Origin: CAZHEV01 sp964531335 [NCBI: uncultured bacterium]
Lineage (GTDB): Bacteria > Eisenbacteria > RBG-16-71-46 > CAZHEV01
NCBI GenBank assembly: GCA_964531335.1
Contig: CAZHEV010000017.1
Coordinates: 1 to 50,282, forward strand
Length of the DNA stretch: 50,282 nucleotides
Direction: 5' to 3'
Made by a program: the position numbers and the translations under genes. Below the pieces are notes generated by a model. That model was not told the origin of the DNA. It made no database searches and worked only from the letters and a program-made list of their open reading frames with translations. Shown in pieces: positions 18,293 through 27,884 of the stretch (the first letter of the stretch is position 1; each line of letters begins with the position of its first letter).

Positions 18293-19141
18293 TCACCCGG
18301 CGGTCGCCGTCACGTTGTCTATGAGCCTTGTTCTGCCGAACCGCACGGCCCCGGCCAGGAGCACCCTGCCCCGCAGCTTGGAGGGCGTGTCCAGAGTGGA
18401 AGGGTCCACGACCTCGAGATACTCCACTTCCGCCTCCGGGCTCTCGCGCATGACGCCGAGCATCGCGTCTCTGACGCGCGCCGGCTCCCTCTCGCCCCCG
18501 CGCACCGTCTCGGCCCCCGCCCTCAGGGCCAGGTATAGCGAGGGCGCCTGCCTTCTTTGCTCGTCCGTCAAGTAGACGTTCCTGGAGCTCATCGCGAGAC
18601 CGTCGGGCTCCCGTACGATGGGGCAGACCCTCACCGTCACGCCCATCTCCAGATCCTCTATCATCCTCTTGAGTATTATCGCCTGCTGGGCGTCCTTCCG
18701 GCCGAGATACAGCCTGTTCGGCCTCACTATGTTCAGCAACTTCGCCACGACCGTGCACACGCCCGCGAAATGCCCCGGTCTGGTCCCGCCGCAGAGCTTG
18801 CCCTCGAGGTCCTTGACCCTGACCGACGTGCGAAACCCCGGCGGGTAGAAGGCCGAGTGATCGGGGACGAACAATATGTCGCATCCCCTTTTCTCGGCCA
18901 GAGCCCTGTCCCTCTTGAGATCCCTGGGATAGCGGCCGAAGTCCTCCCCTCGACCGAATTGCAGCGGATTGACGAAGACGCTTACAATGACGAGGTCCGT
19001 CTCGGCCGCGGCCTTGTCTATCAGTCTCAGGTGTCCCTCGTGCATGTAGCCCATCGTGGGGACGAAACCGATTCGCGGGCCTCTCTTCCCGGCCTCTGAG
19101 GAGGCGCCCGCCATGGCGCGGATCGACCTTATCGTTCGCAA
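18293..19141 (-). CDS. panC: pantothenate synthetase
   Basis: A 282-residue PanC that joins pantoate and beta-alanine with ATP to give pantothenate. Signatures visible are the HIGH-like FVPTMGYMHEGHL, the pantoate-binding NPLQFGRGEDF, GKLCGGTRPGHFAGV, LGRKDAQQ, and the KMSKS-like LAMSSRNVYL. Translation starts at a TTG (19141) giving MRTIRSI, 22 nt after panB. With panB just upstream and coaX 5 kb upstream, the run encodes much of the route to CoA. Confidence 0.97.
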   Translation of the reverse strand: MRTIRSIRAMAGASSEAGKRGPRIGFVPTMGYMHEGHLRLIDKAAAETDLVIVSVFVNPLQFGRGEDFGRYPRDLKRDRALAEKRGCDILFVPDHSAFYPPGFRTSVRVKDLEGKLCGGTRPGHFAGVCTVVAKLLNIVRPNRLYLGRKDAQQAIILKRMIEDLEMGVTVRVCPIVREPDGLAMSSRNVYLTDEQRRQAPSLYLALRAGAETVRGGEREPARVRDAMLGVMRESPEAEVEYLEVVDPSTLDTPSKLRGRVLLAGAVRFGRTRLIDNVTATAG

Positions 19142-19162
19142 GTCGCGGCCCTCCGGCGCCGG

Positions 19163-19972
19163 CTAGCTGTACGACTCGTCGGCCGACGGAAACTCGCCGG
19201 CCCTGACGTCCTTCGCGAAACGCTCGAAGGCCTCCCGGACCTGTTCGCCAAGCGAAGCGTAGCGTCGCACGAACTTGGGCGATATCTCGTCGTTGAGCCC
19301 AAGCAGATCGTGACAGACGAGAACCTGGCCGTCGCACTCAGGCCCGGCTCCTATTCCTATGGTAGCCGCCCTCGAGGAGGATGTTATCTCCGCCGCGAGC
19401 GCCACGGGGATCCCTTCGAGAACCATCGAGAAGCAGCCGGCCTCGTCCAACGCCTTGGCGTCCTTACGCACCGCCTCGCCGCCTTCCTCACCCCTGCCCT
19501 GGACCCTGTATCCGCCGAACTTGAGTATCGACTGCGGCGTGAGTCCCACATGACCCATAACCGGAATGCCGGCGCGCAGCAGTGTCCGCACGGACTCTAT
19601 TATCTGAAGCCCTCCCTCCAGCTTGACGGCGTCCGCCCCCGCCTCCTTCACGAAGCGCCCCGCGTTCCTCAGGGCCTCCTCGGGGCCGAGCTGGTAGGAC
19701 ATGAAGGGCATATCCGCCACGACCATCGCGCGCGGCCGGCAGCGCAGCACGGCCTTGGTGTGGTGGAGCATTTCCTCCATGGTGACAGGAAGGGTGTTCT
19801 CATAGCCGAGCATCACCATGCCCAGGCTGTCCCCGACGAGGATGACGTCCACGCCCGCCCGGTCGGCGAGCTTGGCGGTAAAGTAGTCATAGGCCGTGAC
19901 CGTGACTATCTTTTCGCCCTTTTCCACCTTGCGCCGCACGGTCTCAACGGTGACTCTCTCTTGGGCCTTCAC
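19163..19972 (-). CDS. panB: 3-methyl-2-oxobutanoate hydroxymethyltransferase
   Basis: A 269-residue PanB, the first committed enzyme of pantothenate synthesis (ketoisovalerate plus methylene-THF gives ketopantoate). Family motifs are VTAYDYFTAKLAD, VGDSLGMVMLGYENTLPVTM, VVADMPFMSY and the metal and catalytic region KLEGG with MGHVGLTPQS. The GTG at 19972 is chosen because GGGGAGGGG lies 7 nt upstream; a GTG seven codons earlier sits within the end of the kinase gene. The C-terminal RAGEFPSADESY is typical. Confidence 0.97.
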   Translation of the reverse strand: MKAQERVTVETVRRKVEKGEKIVTVTAYDYFTAKLADRAGVDVILVGDSLGMVMLGYENTLPVTMEEMLHHTKAVLRCRPRAMVVADMPFMSYQLGPEEALRNAGRFVKEAGADAVKLEGGLQIIESVRTLLRAGIPVMGHVGLTPQSILKFGGYRVQGRGEEGGEAVRKDAKALDEAGCFSMVLEGIPVALAAEITSSSRAATIGIGAGPECDGQVLVCHDLLGLNDEISPKFVRRYASLGEQVREAFERFAKDVRAGEFPSADESYS

Positions 19973-19976
19973 AAGA

Positions 19977-20621
19977 TCACCCCTCCCCCTCACACTTATA
20001 GTAAAGAGTGCCCGCCTCGTGGCGTCTTGCCAGCTTCATGAGGGCGTCAAAAGCCCCGGTGTTTGCTTCGAAGTCGGTCTCGCCCACGTCCACGGCCAAG
20101 ACGGGGGCGGCGGAATAATGAAAGAAGTAGTCATTGTAAGCCTCCGCGAGCGCCTTTACGTAATCCCTGTCCACGTCACTCTCGTAAGCGCGTCCTCTCG
20201 ACCGTATGCGCTTCAACAAGACGTCCGCGTTCGCCACCAGGTAGATTACAAGATCCGGAAGCGGTATGTGGCCGCCGAGCGAGTGCGCCACCTTTATGTA
20301 GAGAGCCAGCTCTTTCTCGGTCAGGTTGACCGATGCGAATATTCTGTCTTTGTCGAACAGGTAATCGGAAACGGTGACCCTGCGGAACATGTCCTGCTGG
20401 GCGATCAGCTGCTGCTGCTGATGTCTTTGAATGAGAAAGGACAACTGGGTCTGGAACGCGAACCTCCTCCGGTCCCGGTAGAACTCGACGAGGAAGGGGT
20501 TCTCCTCGGCCTCCTCCAGGACCAGCCTCGCGCTCAGCCTCTCCGCCATCAACCGGGCCAGCGTCGTCTTGCCTACGCCCAGGACCCCTTCCACCGCGAT
20601 GTAGACCTTTTTGTTCCCCAT
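19977..20621 (-). CDS. deoxynucleoside kinase (dNK family)
   Basis: A 214-residue deoxynucleoside kinase: P-loop GVLGVGKTT (about 12-20), the EEAEENPFL substrate region, the DR-type motif replaced by VSDYLFDKDRIFA, and a lid with RIRSRGRAYE. These enzymes salvage deoxyadenosine, deoxyguanosine or deoxycytidine by 5'-phosphorylation. The ATG follows the folK stop after a single base. Nucleoside preference cannot be read from the sequence. In many bacteria this kinase gene lies beside folK, as here. Confidence 0.9.
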   Translation of the reverse strand: MGNKKVYIAVEGVLGVGKTTLARLMAERLSARLVLEEAEENPFLVEFYRDRRRFAFQTQLSFLIQRHQQQQLIAQQDMFRRVTVSDYLFDKDRIFASVNLTEKELALYIKVAHSLGGHIPLPDLVIYLVANADVLLKRIRSRGRAYESDVDRDYVKALAEAYNDYFFHYSAAPVLAVDVGETDFEANTGAFDALMKLARRHEAGTLYYKCEGEG

Positions 20622-20622
20622 C

Positions 20623-21120
20623 CTATTGCCAGAAGCGGCCCTTCCGTCTCACCGATCCCTGCGGTTTGAGGCCCTTCAGAAGCTCGGTTATCGAAACGCC
20701 GAGAACCGGGTGAACGAAATCCGGCGCCAATTCGCTCATCGGGACCAGAACGAACGCCCTCTTATGTGCCTCCGGATGAGGAACCACCAATCCGGACTGG
20801 TCGATAACCGCTTGGCCGTAAAAGAGGAGATCGAGATCGATCGGCCTTGGTCCCCAGCGCCGGCGTCTTCTGCGCCCCAGCTTGCTCTCGATGAGCAACA
20901 GGTTCCAGAGCAGACGCTCGGGCTCCAGCTCGGTCATCACCAAAGCCGCCGCGTTCAGATAGTCCGGCTGCTCGAGGTCTCCGACCGGCTCCGTATCATA
21001 AAGGGACGATATCCTGGCGAGCTTGGTCTGAGGCAGGAGGTCCAGCCCTTCGGCGGCGGAGCGAATGAGATGCTCCCTTTCGCCGAGGTTGGATCCGAAG
21101 CCGATGAATGCCTTTGTCAA
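20623..21120 (-). CDS. folK: HPPK, 2-amino-4-hydroxy-6-hydroxymethyldihydropteridine pyrophosphokinase
   Basis: A 165-residue HPPK that transfers pyrophosphate from ATP to 6-hydroxymethyl-7,8-dihydropterin in folate synthesis. It shows the FIGFGSNLG start, SSLYDTEPVG, the signature RWGPRPIDLDLLFY and the VVPHPEAHKRAFVLVPM segment. It starts at a TTG (21120), 12 nt after the dapL stop. No folP or folB is in the window. Confidence 0.97.
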   Translation of the reverse strand: MTKAFIGFGSNLGEREHLIRSAAEGLDLLPQTKLARISSLYDTEPVGDLEQPDYLNAAALVMTELEPERLLWNLLLIESKLGRRRRRRWGPRPIDLDLLFYGQAVIDQSGLVVPHPEAHKRAFVLVPMSELAPDFVHPVLGVSITELLKGLKPQGSVRRKGRFWQ

Positions 21121-21132
21121 GTCTTGTTCCTC

Positions 21133-22311
21133 TCAGTTGAGCGCGGGCCACAGCTCGAGCTCGCGCATGCGATCCAACGCTTCTTTCAGATCTCCGTCCG
21201 GCACCGTGAGCGATATACGGAAGTATCCCTCGCCGGCCGCGCCGAACCCGGACCCCGGGGCGACCGAGATGCCGCCGCGTTGCAGGAGGACCTTGGCGAA
21301 GGCGAGGGAATCGACTCCGTCCGGGACCCTGCCCCATACATAGAGGGCGCCCCGCGGAGGAAACACCTTGCATCCCATATCCTTCAGGGCCGACACCACC
21401 AGGTCCTTCCGGGACGCGTAGACGGCCCGGTTCTCCAACTCCCTCTCTTCCTCCAACAGGTCCAACGCTCTCACCGCCGCGAGCTGAACGGCCTGGAATA
21501 CCCCCGAGTCCATGTTCGACTTGACCGACTCCAGGCACCGGAGCATTTCCGCGTTCCCCACGGCCAAGGCCACCCTCCAGCCCGTCATGTTGAAGGTCTT
21601 GGAGAACGAGTGAAGCTCCACGGCGATATCTTTCGCTCCCTCCACCTGCAGAATGCTGGGAGAAGGACCGCCCTCGTATGTTATCTCAGAATAGGCCGCG
21701 TCGCTGCATATCAGGCACCCCTTCCGGCCGGCGGCTTCCACGACGCCCCTGTAATAATCCAGGTCCGCGACGGCCCCTGTCGGATTGTTGGGATAGTTCA
21801 GATAGCACAGCCGCGCCTCCCCGCATTCCTCCAGCCCGGACCCCACGTCCATCAGGAAACCGTCCGACATGGTCAGCTCGACGGGATGCACCATGGCGCC
21901 GGCCATCAGCGCCGCCGATCGGTACACCGGGTATGCGGGATCCGGAACCAGAACGGCATCCCCGGGGTCGCACACCGCCACGGGCAGGTGAGCGAGACCT
22001 TCCTTGGATCCCAGCAGACACAGCACCTCGCGGTCCGGATCCAGATCCACTCCGAACCTTCGCTTGAACCAACCGGCCGCGCGCTCTCTCAGCTCAGGCA
22101 GACCGCGGTTCGTAGGATACCGATGATTGGCCGGATCGCCGGCGGCGACTGCCAGAGCTTCAACGATGGGCTTCGGAGTGGGCAGGTCAGGATCCCCTAT
22201 GCTCAGATCCAGTATCTCTCCTCTTTCCCGGCGTGTTCGGTCGCGTATCTGCTCCAGGCCCGCGAAGAGATATTCGGGTATGTCCCGCAACCTTTTCGAG
22301 GATATGCGCAT
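21133..22311 (-). CDS. dapL: LL-diaminopimelate aminotransferase-like PLP enzyme
   Basis: A 392-residue fold-type I aminotransferase with the PLP lysine in SFSKTFNMTGWR, NYPNNPTGA and the arginine-binding EGYFRISL. The overall pattern (LSIGDPDLPTP, HRYPTNRGLPELR, FKRRFGVDLDPDREVL) is that of the DapL group that makes LL-diaminopimelate directly from tetrahydrodipicolinate. Other class I aminotransferases share many of these features, so DapL is likely but not proven. The ATG lies 4 nt after groEL's stop. Confidence 0.85.
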   Translation of the reverse strand: MRISSKRLRDIPEYLFAGLEQIRDRTRRERGEILDLSIGDPDLPTPKPIVEALAVAAGDPANHRYPTNRGLPELRERAAGWFKRRFGVDLDPDREVLCLLGSKEGLAHLPVAVCDPGDAVLVPDPAYPVYRSAALMAGAMVHPVELTMSDGFLMDVGSGLEECGEARLCYLNYPNNPTGAVADLDYYRGVVEAAGRKGCLICSDAAYSEITYEGGPSPSILQVEGAKDIAVELHSFSKTFNMTGWRVALAVGNAEMLRCLESVKSNMDSGVFQAVQLAAVRALDLLEEERELENRAVYASRKDLVVSALKDMGCKVFPPRGALYVWGRVPDGVDSLAFAKVLLQRGGISVAPGSGFGAAGEGYFRISLTVPDGDLKEALDRMRELELWPALN

Positions 22312-22315
22312 CGGG

Positions 22316-23935
<1,620 letters not shown>

Positions 23936-24010
23936 TCACACAGTGTATTGTCCCCGGATAGGTTCTTCCGGCTCGGGAACGTGATTTCAATGGAATAAAC
24001 GGACTCGACT

Positions 24011-24039
24011 AATATACACCAGCAGGGGCTTCCGAACAA
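24011..24039 (-). promoter_or_regulatory. candidate promoter for groEL
   Basis: TATATT (24016-24011) is a 5/6 match to the -10 box and lies 17 nt from TTGTTC (24039-24034), a weak -35, about 90 nt before the groEL ATG. The -35 falls inside the loop of the coaX terminator hairpin. No CIRCE inverted repeat is visible between here and the start. Confidence 0.35.
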
Positions 24040-24064
24040 GCCCCGCCCACCCTCCCGCAGGGTG
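24025..24064 (-). terminator. tandem hairpins after coaX
   Basis: Two hairpins follow the coaX stop: CACCCT/AGGGTG (24048-24053 with 24059-24064) and GGGGCTT/AAGCCCC (24025-24031 with 24038-24044). They would separate coaX from groEL transcription. No clear T-run follows. Confidence 0.5.
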
Positions 24065-24074
24065 AAGCTCCCGG

Positions 24075-24839
24075 CTAGACTCTCTTCTCGGCTATCATGC
24101 GCAGGCCGCGGAGCGTGAGGCTGGTGTCAAGGGTCTTGATAGTCCGCGAAAGCGGCGCCAGGCAAGTTACCAGACCGCCGGTGCCGATGACCTCCGGCTC
24201 CTCTCCAAGCTCGGCCTTTATCCTCTCCACTATGGCGTCGACCTGGCCGGCGGCTCCATACATTATACCTGATAGCAGGCTCTCCTCGGTGCTTCTGCCT
24301 ATGACCACGGACGGGGCCCTGAACTCAACCGGCGACAGCTTGGCGCCCTTGGCGAACAGGTACTCGGCCGAGGTGACCAGACCGGGCGCTATCACTCCGC
24401 CGAGATACTTTCGGTCCCTGGTGATCACGTCGAAAGTGGTCGCCGTGCCGAGATCCACGACGACGGCCGGAAGCGAGTAAAGCTCTGAGACAGCGACGGC
24501 GTTCGCGATCCGATCCGCCCCAACGGATGACGGGTCCCTGTAGCATATCTCGATTCCGGTCTCGATATCGCTGGTCACCAGCAGCGCCTCGCAACCGAAC
24601 AGCCTTTTGGCCATTCCCATGAAGGCGTCGGTCAACGAGGGCACAACCGTGGCGAGGACGACGCCCGTCACGGGCTCCGCCGGGGGCTCCATCTGAGAGA
24701 TCAACCCCCTGACCAGCAGCACGGCCTCATCCGCCGTCCGGGCCGCACCGGATGTAAGCGACCATTCGCTGATGAGATCGTCGCCCACAAACGCCCCGAC
24801 CTTCGTTGTCGTGTTCCCTATGTCGATGACGAGAAGCAC
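24075..24839 (-). CDS. coaX: type III pantothenate kinase
   Basis: About 254 residues of the CoaX type: LLVIDIGNTTTKVGAF (phosphate motif with the key aspartate), a GADRIANAVA motif, VVDLGTATTFDVI and GTGGLVTCLA. It phosphorylates pantothenate, the first step from pantothenate to CoA, using a monovalent cation and insensitive to CoA feedback in known members. The GTG at 24839 is preferred because a GGGGGG run lies upstream and the product starts MLLVIDIGN; an ATG five codons earlier has no ribosome site. Confidence 0.95.
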   Translation of the reverse strand: MLLVIDIGNTTTKVGAFVGDDLISEWSLTSGAARTADEAVLLVRGLISQMEPPAEPVTGVVLATVVPSLTDAFMGMAKRLFGCEALLVTSDIETGIEICYRDPSSVGADRIANAVAVSELYSLPAVVVDLGTATTFDVITRDRKYLGGVIAPGLVTSAEYLFAKGAKLSPVEFRAPSVVIGRSTEESLLSGIMYGAAGQVDAIVERIKAELGEEPEVIGTGGLVTCLAPLSRTIKTLDTSLTLRGLRMIAEKRV

Positions 24840-24928
24840 CTTCGCACCCCCCATTTCAGAGTCGAGAGTTACCGTCCTTATCCCCGCGCCTCGGCTTCAA
24901 ACCCACCGCCGGCATGCCTCGGCCGGGG

Positions 24929-25708
24929 CTACTGGAATTCAACGTCCTCGCCTTCTTCCTCCCCCCTTCTCTTCTTGGCCCTGACCACCATGCCCGAGAG
25001 AAGAACACTGATGAAGTAAAGGAGGCAGATCGGTCCCGCGAGGATCAGCTGGGAAACGGCGTCCGCCGGCGTCGCTATGGCCGCCACGATGAAAATGCCC
25101 ACCACGGCGTATCTCCATTTGTCCTTGAGCCACTTTGGAGAGACGACGCCGAAGTAGCTCATGATGGTCAGCGCCAGCGGCAGTTGAAAGACGAGACCGC
25201 ACGCGATCGCCAGCCGGATGATGAGTCCCAGCAACGGCGATATGGTTATCTCCGGTCGTATTATGTCCGTACCGAAGTCCATCAGAACCTTGACCACGAC
25301 CGGCGTCAGGGCGAAATACGAAAAGGCCGCGCCCAGATAGAACAGCACCGTGGAGAATACGACTATCGGGAGCAGAAACCGTCTCTCGTTCTCCAGGAGC
25401 CCCGGGACCACGAAGCCCCATATCCAGTAGGCGATCACAGGCAGCGACAGCAGCGCCCCGCACATGATTGTCACCTTGAGCCGGGCCGCGAAGGCCTCGG
25501 TGGGCCCGATGAACTTGGCCTCTCCCGCGGTGCTCAGCACGAGGGCGTCCAGTATGTATCCAGAGAAGAACCAGCAGACGACGGAGCCGGCGACGAGCGC
25601 GATCAGGCACCTTATCAGGACCGATCTCAGCTCCTCCAGGTGCGCGAGAAACGACATCTCCTTCGAATCCGCGGCGCGCGGCCCGCCCTGTTCCGGCCCG
25701 TCATTCAT
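24929..25708 (-). CDS. tatC: Sec-independent translocase subunit TatC
   Basis: About 259 residues, six membrane helices. The N-terminal cytoplasmic signature FLAHLEELRSVLIRC carries the conserved glutamates that contact the twin-arginine signal. Later motifs GPTEAFAARLKV, FLLPIVVFSTVLFYLGAAFSYF across the middle, and ATPADAVSQLILAGP are typical. The start at 25708 follows GGGGAAGAG and overlaps nrdR by 8 nt; longer forms would lie deeper within nrdR. With tatA at 16.3 kb it forms the minimal Tat system in this locus; no tatB is seen. Confidence 0.96.
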   Translation of the reverse strand: MNDGPEQGGPRAADSKEMSFLAHLEELRSVLIRCLIALVAGSVVCWFFSGYILDALVLSTAGEAKFIGPTEAFAARLKVTIMCGALLSLPVIAYWIWGFVVPGLLENERRFLLPIVVFSTVLFYLGAAFSYFALTPVVVKVLMDFGTDIIRPEITISPLLGLIIRLAIACGLVFQLPLALTIMSYFGVVSPKWLKDKWRYAVVGIFIVAAIATPADAVSQLILAGPICLLYFISVLLSGMVVRAKKRRGEEEGEDVEFQ

Positions 25709-26204
25709 CGCTCTTCCCCGGACCCTTGCCGCCGGGTTCACCGGCCGACGACGACTTCTTGAGCAGCGTCTGAAGCTCCTCCAGGAACTCCGTTATGTCC
25801 TTGAAGCGACGGTATACCGAAGCGAACCGGACGTAGGCCACCTCGTCGAGCCTGGCCAGCTCCTCCATCACCTTCTCGCCGATCTTCCGGCTCGTGATCT
25901 CGTTCTGCGCGCTTCTCTGAAGGTCTGAGGTGACCGCATCCACCAGATTCTCGACGGCCTCGGCCGGTATGGGTCGCTTGCCGCAGGCCTTGGATACCCC
26001 AGACGACAACTTCTGCCGGCTGAAAGGCTCCCGCCTGCCGTCCCTCTTCACGACCAGAAGCGATTCCGCCTCCACGTACTCGTAAGTCGTGAAGCGGGAG
26101 CCGCAGCCCAGGCACTCGCGCCTGCGGCGTATCGCCCGCCCGTCTCTCGCGGACCTGCTGTCGATCACTTTGTCGTCCGAGTGGCCACACGACGGACATT
26201 TCAC
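25701..26204 (-). CDS. nrdR: transcriptional repressor NrdR
   Basis: A 167-residue NrdR: an N-terminal zinc ribbon (MKCPSCGHSDDKVIDSR and CLGC) followed by an ATP-cone (about 48-138, VVKRDGRREPFSRQKL). It senses ATP/dATP and represses ribonucleotide reductase genes. The GTG start overlaps the birA stop in a GTGA. No nrd gene is in the window, so its targets lie elsewhere. Confidence 0.97.
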   Translation of the reverse strand: MKCPSCGHSDDKVIDSRSARDGRAIRRRRECLGCGSRFTTYEYVEAESLLVVKRDGRREPFSRQKLSSGVSKACGKRPIPAEAVENLVDAVTSDLQRSAQNEITSRKIGEKVMEELARLDEVAYVRFASVYRRFKDITEFLEELQTLLKKSSSAGEPGGKGPGKSDE

Positions 26205-27028
26205 GGCTGGTCCTCCCGCGCATCAAGTATCGCCACTTCACCCGCCCGGAAGGCCTCCGGCGCGGCGGCGCCCTCCGGCAGCATGACCAGGGCGCCTTGA
26301 TCGTCTATCTCGAGTGCGCGCCCCTCGATCTCCCTGCCCTCCAGTACCAACCTGATCCGCGCTCCGTCCAAGACGGAGGCCTCGCGGGCCCTGCGGGCGA
26401 GGGCTTTCGCGCCCTCGCTGTCGGTCATGAGGTCATAGGTCAGTTCCAGCTCGCGCATGAGCGCGGAGAAAACCGCCGCCCTGTCCGGCTCGCGGCCGGT
26501 CAGCATTCTCACTGACGCCGCCTTCGTGGCGAGCCCGCTCGGGAAGTCCCCGGGTAGATGCCCGGTGTTGAGGCCGACTCCCAGGACGGCGTAAACTATA
26601 TCTTTACCCACGCTGTTCGCATCGAGCAGGATCCCCGCCAGCTTCCTCCCTCCCGCCACCAAGTCGTTCGGCCACTTCAGCCCGACCCCCTCGACGCGGC
26701 ACAGGCAGCCGCTCAGGACCTCCAGGACCGCCAGGGCGGCCCACAGGGACATAACCCCCGCGGATGATGAAGGCATTCGGGGCCTCAGCACAACCGAGAA
26801 CCAGAGCCCGAGTCCGGGCCCGGAGTGCCAGGTCCTGCCGCGCCTCCCCCTCCCGGACGTCTGCTCCTCCGCTATCACCGCTGCGCCTTCCCCGGCGCCC
26901 CGCGAGGCGAGGTCCAGGGCGATCTCCTGCGTGCTCGGCGCGGTGCCCAGGATGCGCAGGTCGCTTCCGAATCGCGAAGTATTCAGAGTCGAAGACACCC
27001 TTTCTGCTGACAGATCGGGGGCTCTCAT
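26201..27028 (-). CDS. birA: biotin--[acetyl-CoA-carboxylase] ligase
   Basis: A 275-residue ligase with the biotinyl-AMP motif EEQTSGRGRRGRTWHS, the KWPNDLVAGGRKLAGIL substrate region and a C-terminal SH3-like domain (about 230-270). The N-terminal helix-turn-helix of bifunctional BirA is absent, so this is an enzyme only, not a repressor. It attaches biotin to the carboxyl carrier protein of acetyl-CoA carboxylase. It lies between nadC and nrdR. Confidence 0.94.
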   Translation of the reverse strand: MRAPDLSAERVSSTLNTSRFGSDLRILGTAPSTQEIALDLASRGAGEGAAVIAEEQTSGRGRRGRTWHSGPGLGLWFSVVLRPRMPSSSAGVMSLWAALAVLEVLSGCLCRVEGVGLKWPNDLVAGGRKLAGILLDANSVGKDIVYAVLGVGLNTGHLPGDFPSGLATKAASVRMLTGREPDRAAVFSALMRELELTYDLMTDSEGAKALARRAREASVLDGARIRLVLEGREIEGRALEIDDQGALVMLPEGAAAPEAFRAGEVAILDAREDQP

Positions 27029-27038
27029 CGGCGCTCTA

Positions 27039-27884
27039 TCAGTCCTCCAGCTCCAGGCTCATGTCCACGGCGGGGGCCGAATGCGTAATGGCGCCGACGG
27101 AGATATAGTCGACGCCGCACAAGGCGATCTCGCGGACGTTGGCCAGCGTAATCCCCCCCGAGACCTCCACCTTGGGCCTTTCAGGAGGCAGGCCTTTCAC
27201 TATGTCGCAGGCCTCTTTCACTCTATCCGGCGGCATATTGTCGAGCATCACTCTGTCAACGCCGGCTGAGCAGGCCTCTTTGAGCTCTTCGATCGTCGTG
27301 ACCTCCACCTCAACGGCCAGTTCATCGTCGCGCCCACGAGCGCGTCCGACGGCCTCCCCGATGCCGGCGGAGAGTTTGAGATGGTTGTCCTTGATAAGAT
27401 ACATGTCGAAGAGACCGAACCTGTGGTTTCCTCCCCCGCCGACGCTCACCGCGTACTTCTCGAGAATACGCAGACCGGGCGTCGTCTTGCGGGTGTCGAG
27501 AATGACGGCGCCGGTGCCCGCCACCGCCTCGACGAATCGCCTGGTCGCCGTCGCGACCCCGGAGAGTCGCTGTAGAAAATTCAGCGCCGTTCTCTCCGCC
27601 GTCAGAATGCCCCGGGCCGGTCCCTTTATCCTGCATACCTCGGCGCCCGCCGTGAAAGACGCGCCGTCCCCCAGAGCGGCCCGGACGTCCAGCGCCGGCT
27701 CCGCCGTGATAAATGCCAGCCTTGCGACGTCCACCCCGGCCAGTACGCCGTCCTCCTTCGCGATCACCACGGCCTCGGCCGCCGCGCCCTCGGGCACAAG
27801 GGCCTCCGTCGTCACGTCACCGGAGCCCAGGTCCTCGGTCAGCGCGATGCTGACTATGGGCTGGGCGATAGTCTCCAGTTTCAT
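27039..27884 (-). CDS. nadC: nicotinate-nucleotide diphosphorylase (QAPRTase)
   Basis: A 281-residue NadC converting quinolinate and PRPP to nicotinate mononucleotide in NAD synthesis. Seen are ALTEDLGSGDVTTEAL, AERTALNFLQRLSGVAT, LDTRKTTPGLRILEKYAV, GGGGNHRFGLFD and the C-terminal EVSGGITLANV. The ATG at 27884 forms a TGATG overlap with the uvrB stop and has AAAGGGG upstream; a GTG one codon earlier is possible. nadA and nadB are not in the window. Confidence 0.97.
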   Translation of the reverse strand: MKLETIAQPIVSIALTEDLGSGDVTTEALVPEGAAAEAVVIAKEDGVLAGVDVARLAFITAEPALDVRAALGDGASFTAGAEVCRIKGPARGILTAERTALNFLQRLSGVATATRRFVEAVAGTGAVILDTRKTTPGLRILEKYAVSVGGGGNHRFGLFDMYLIKDNHLKLSAGIGEAVGRARGRDDELAVEVEVTTIEELKEACSAGVDRVMLDNMPPDRVKEACDIVKGLPPERPKVEVSGGITLANVREIALCGVDYISVGAITHSAPAVDMSLELED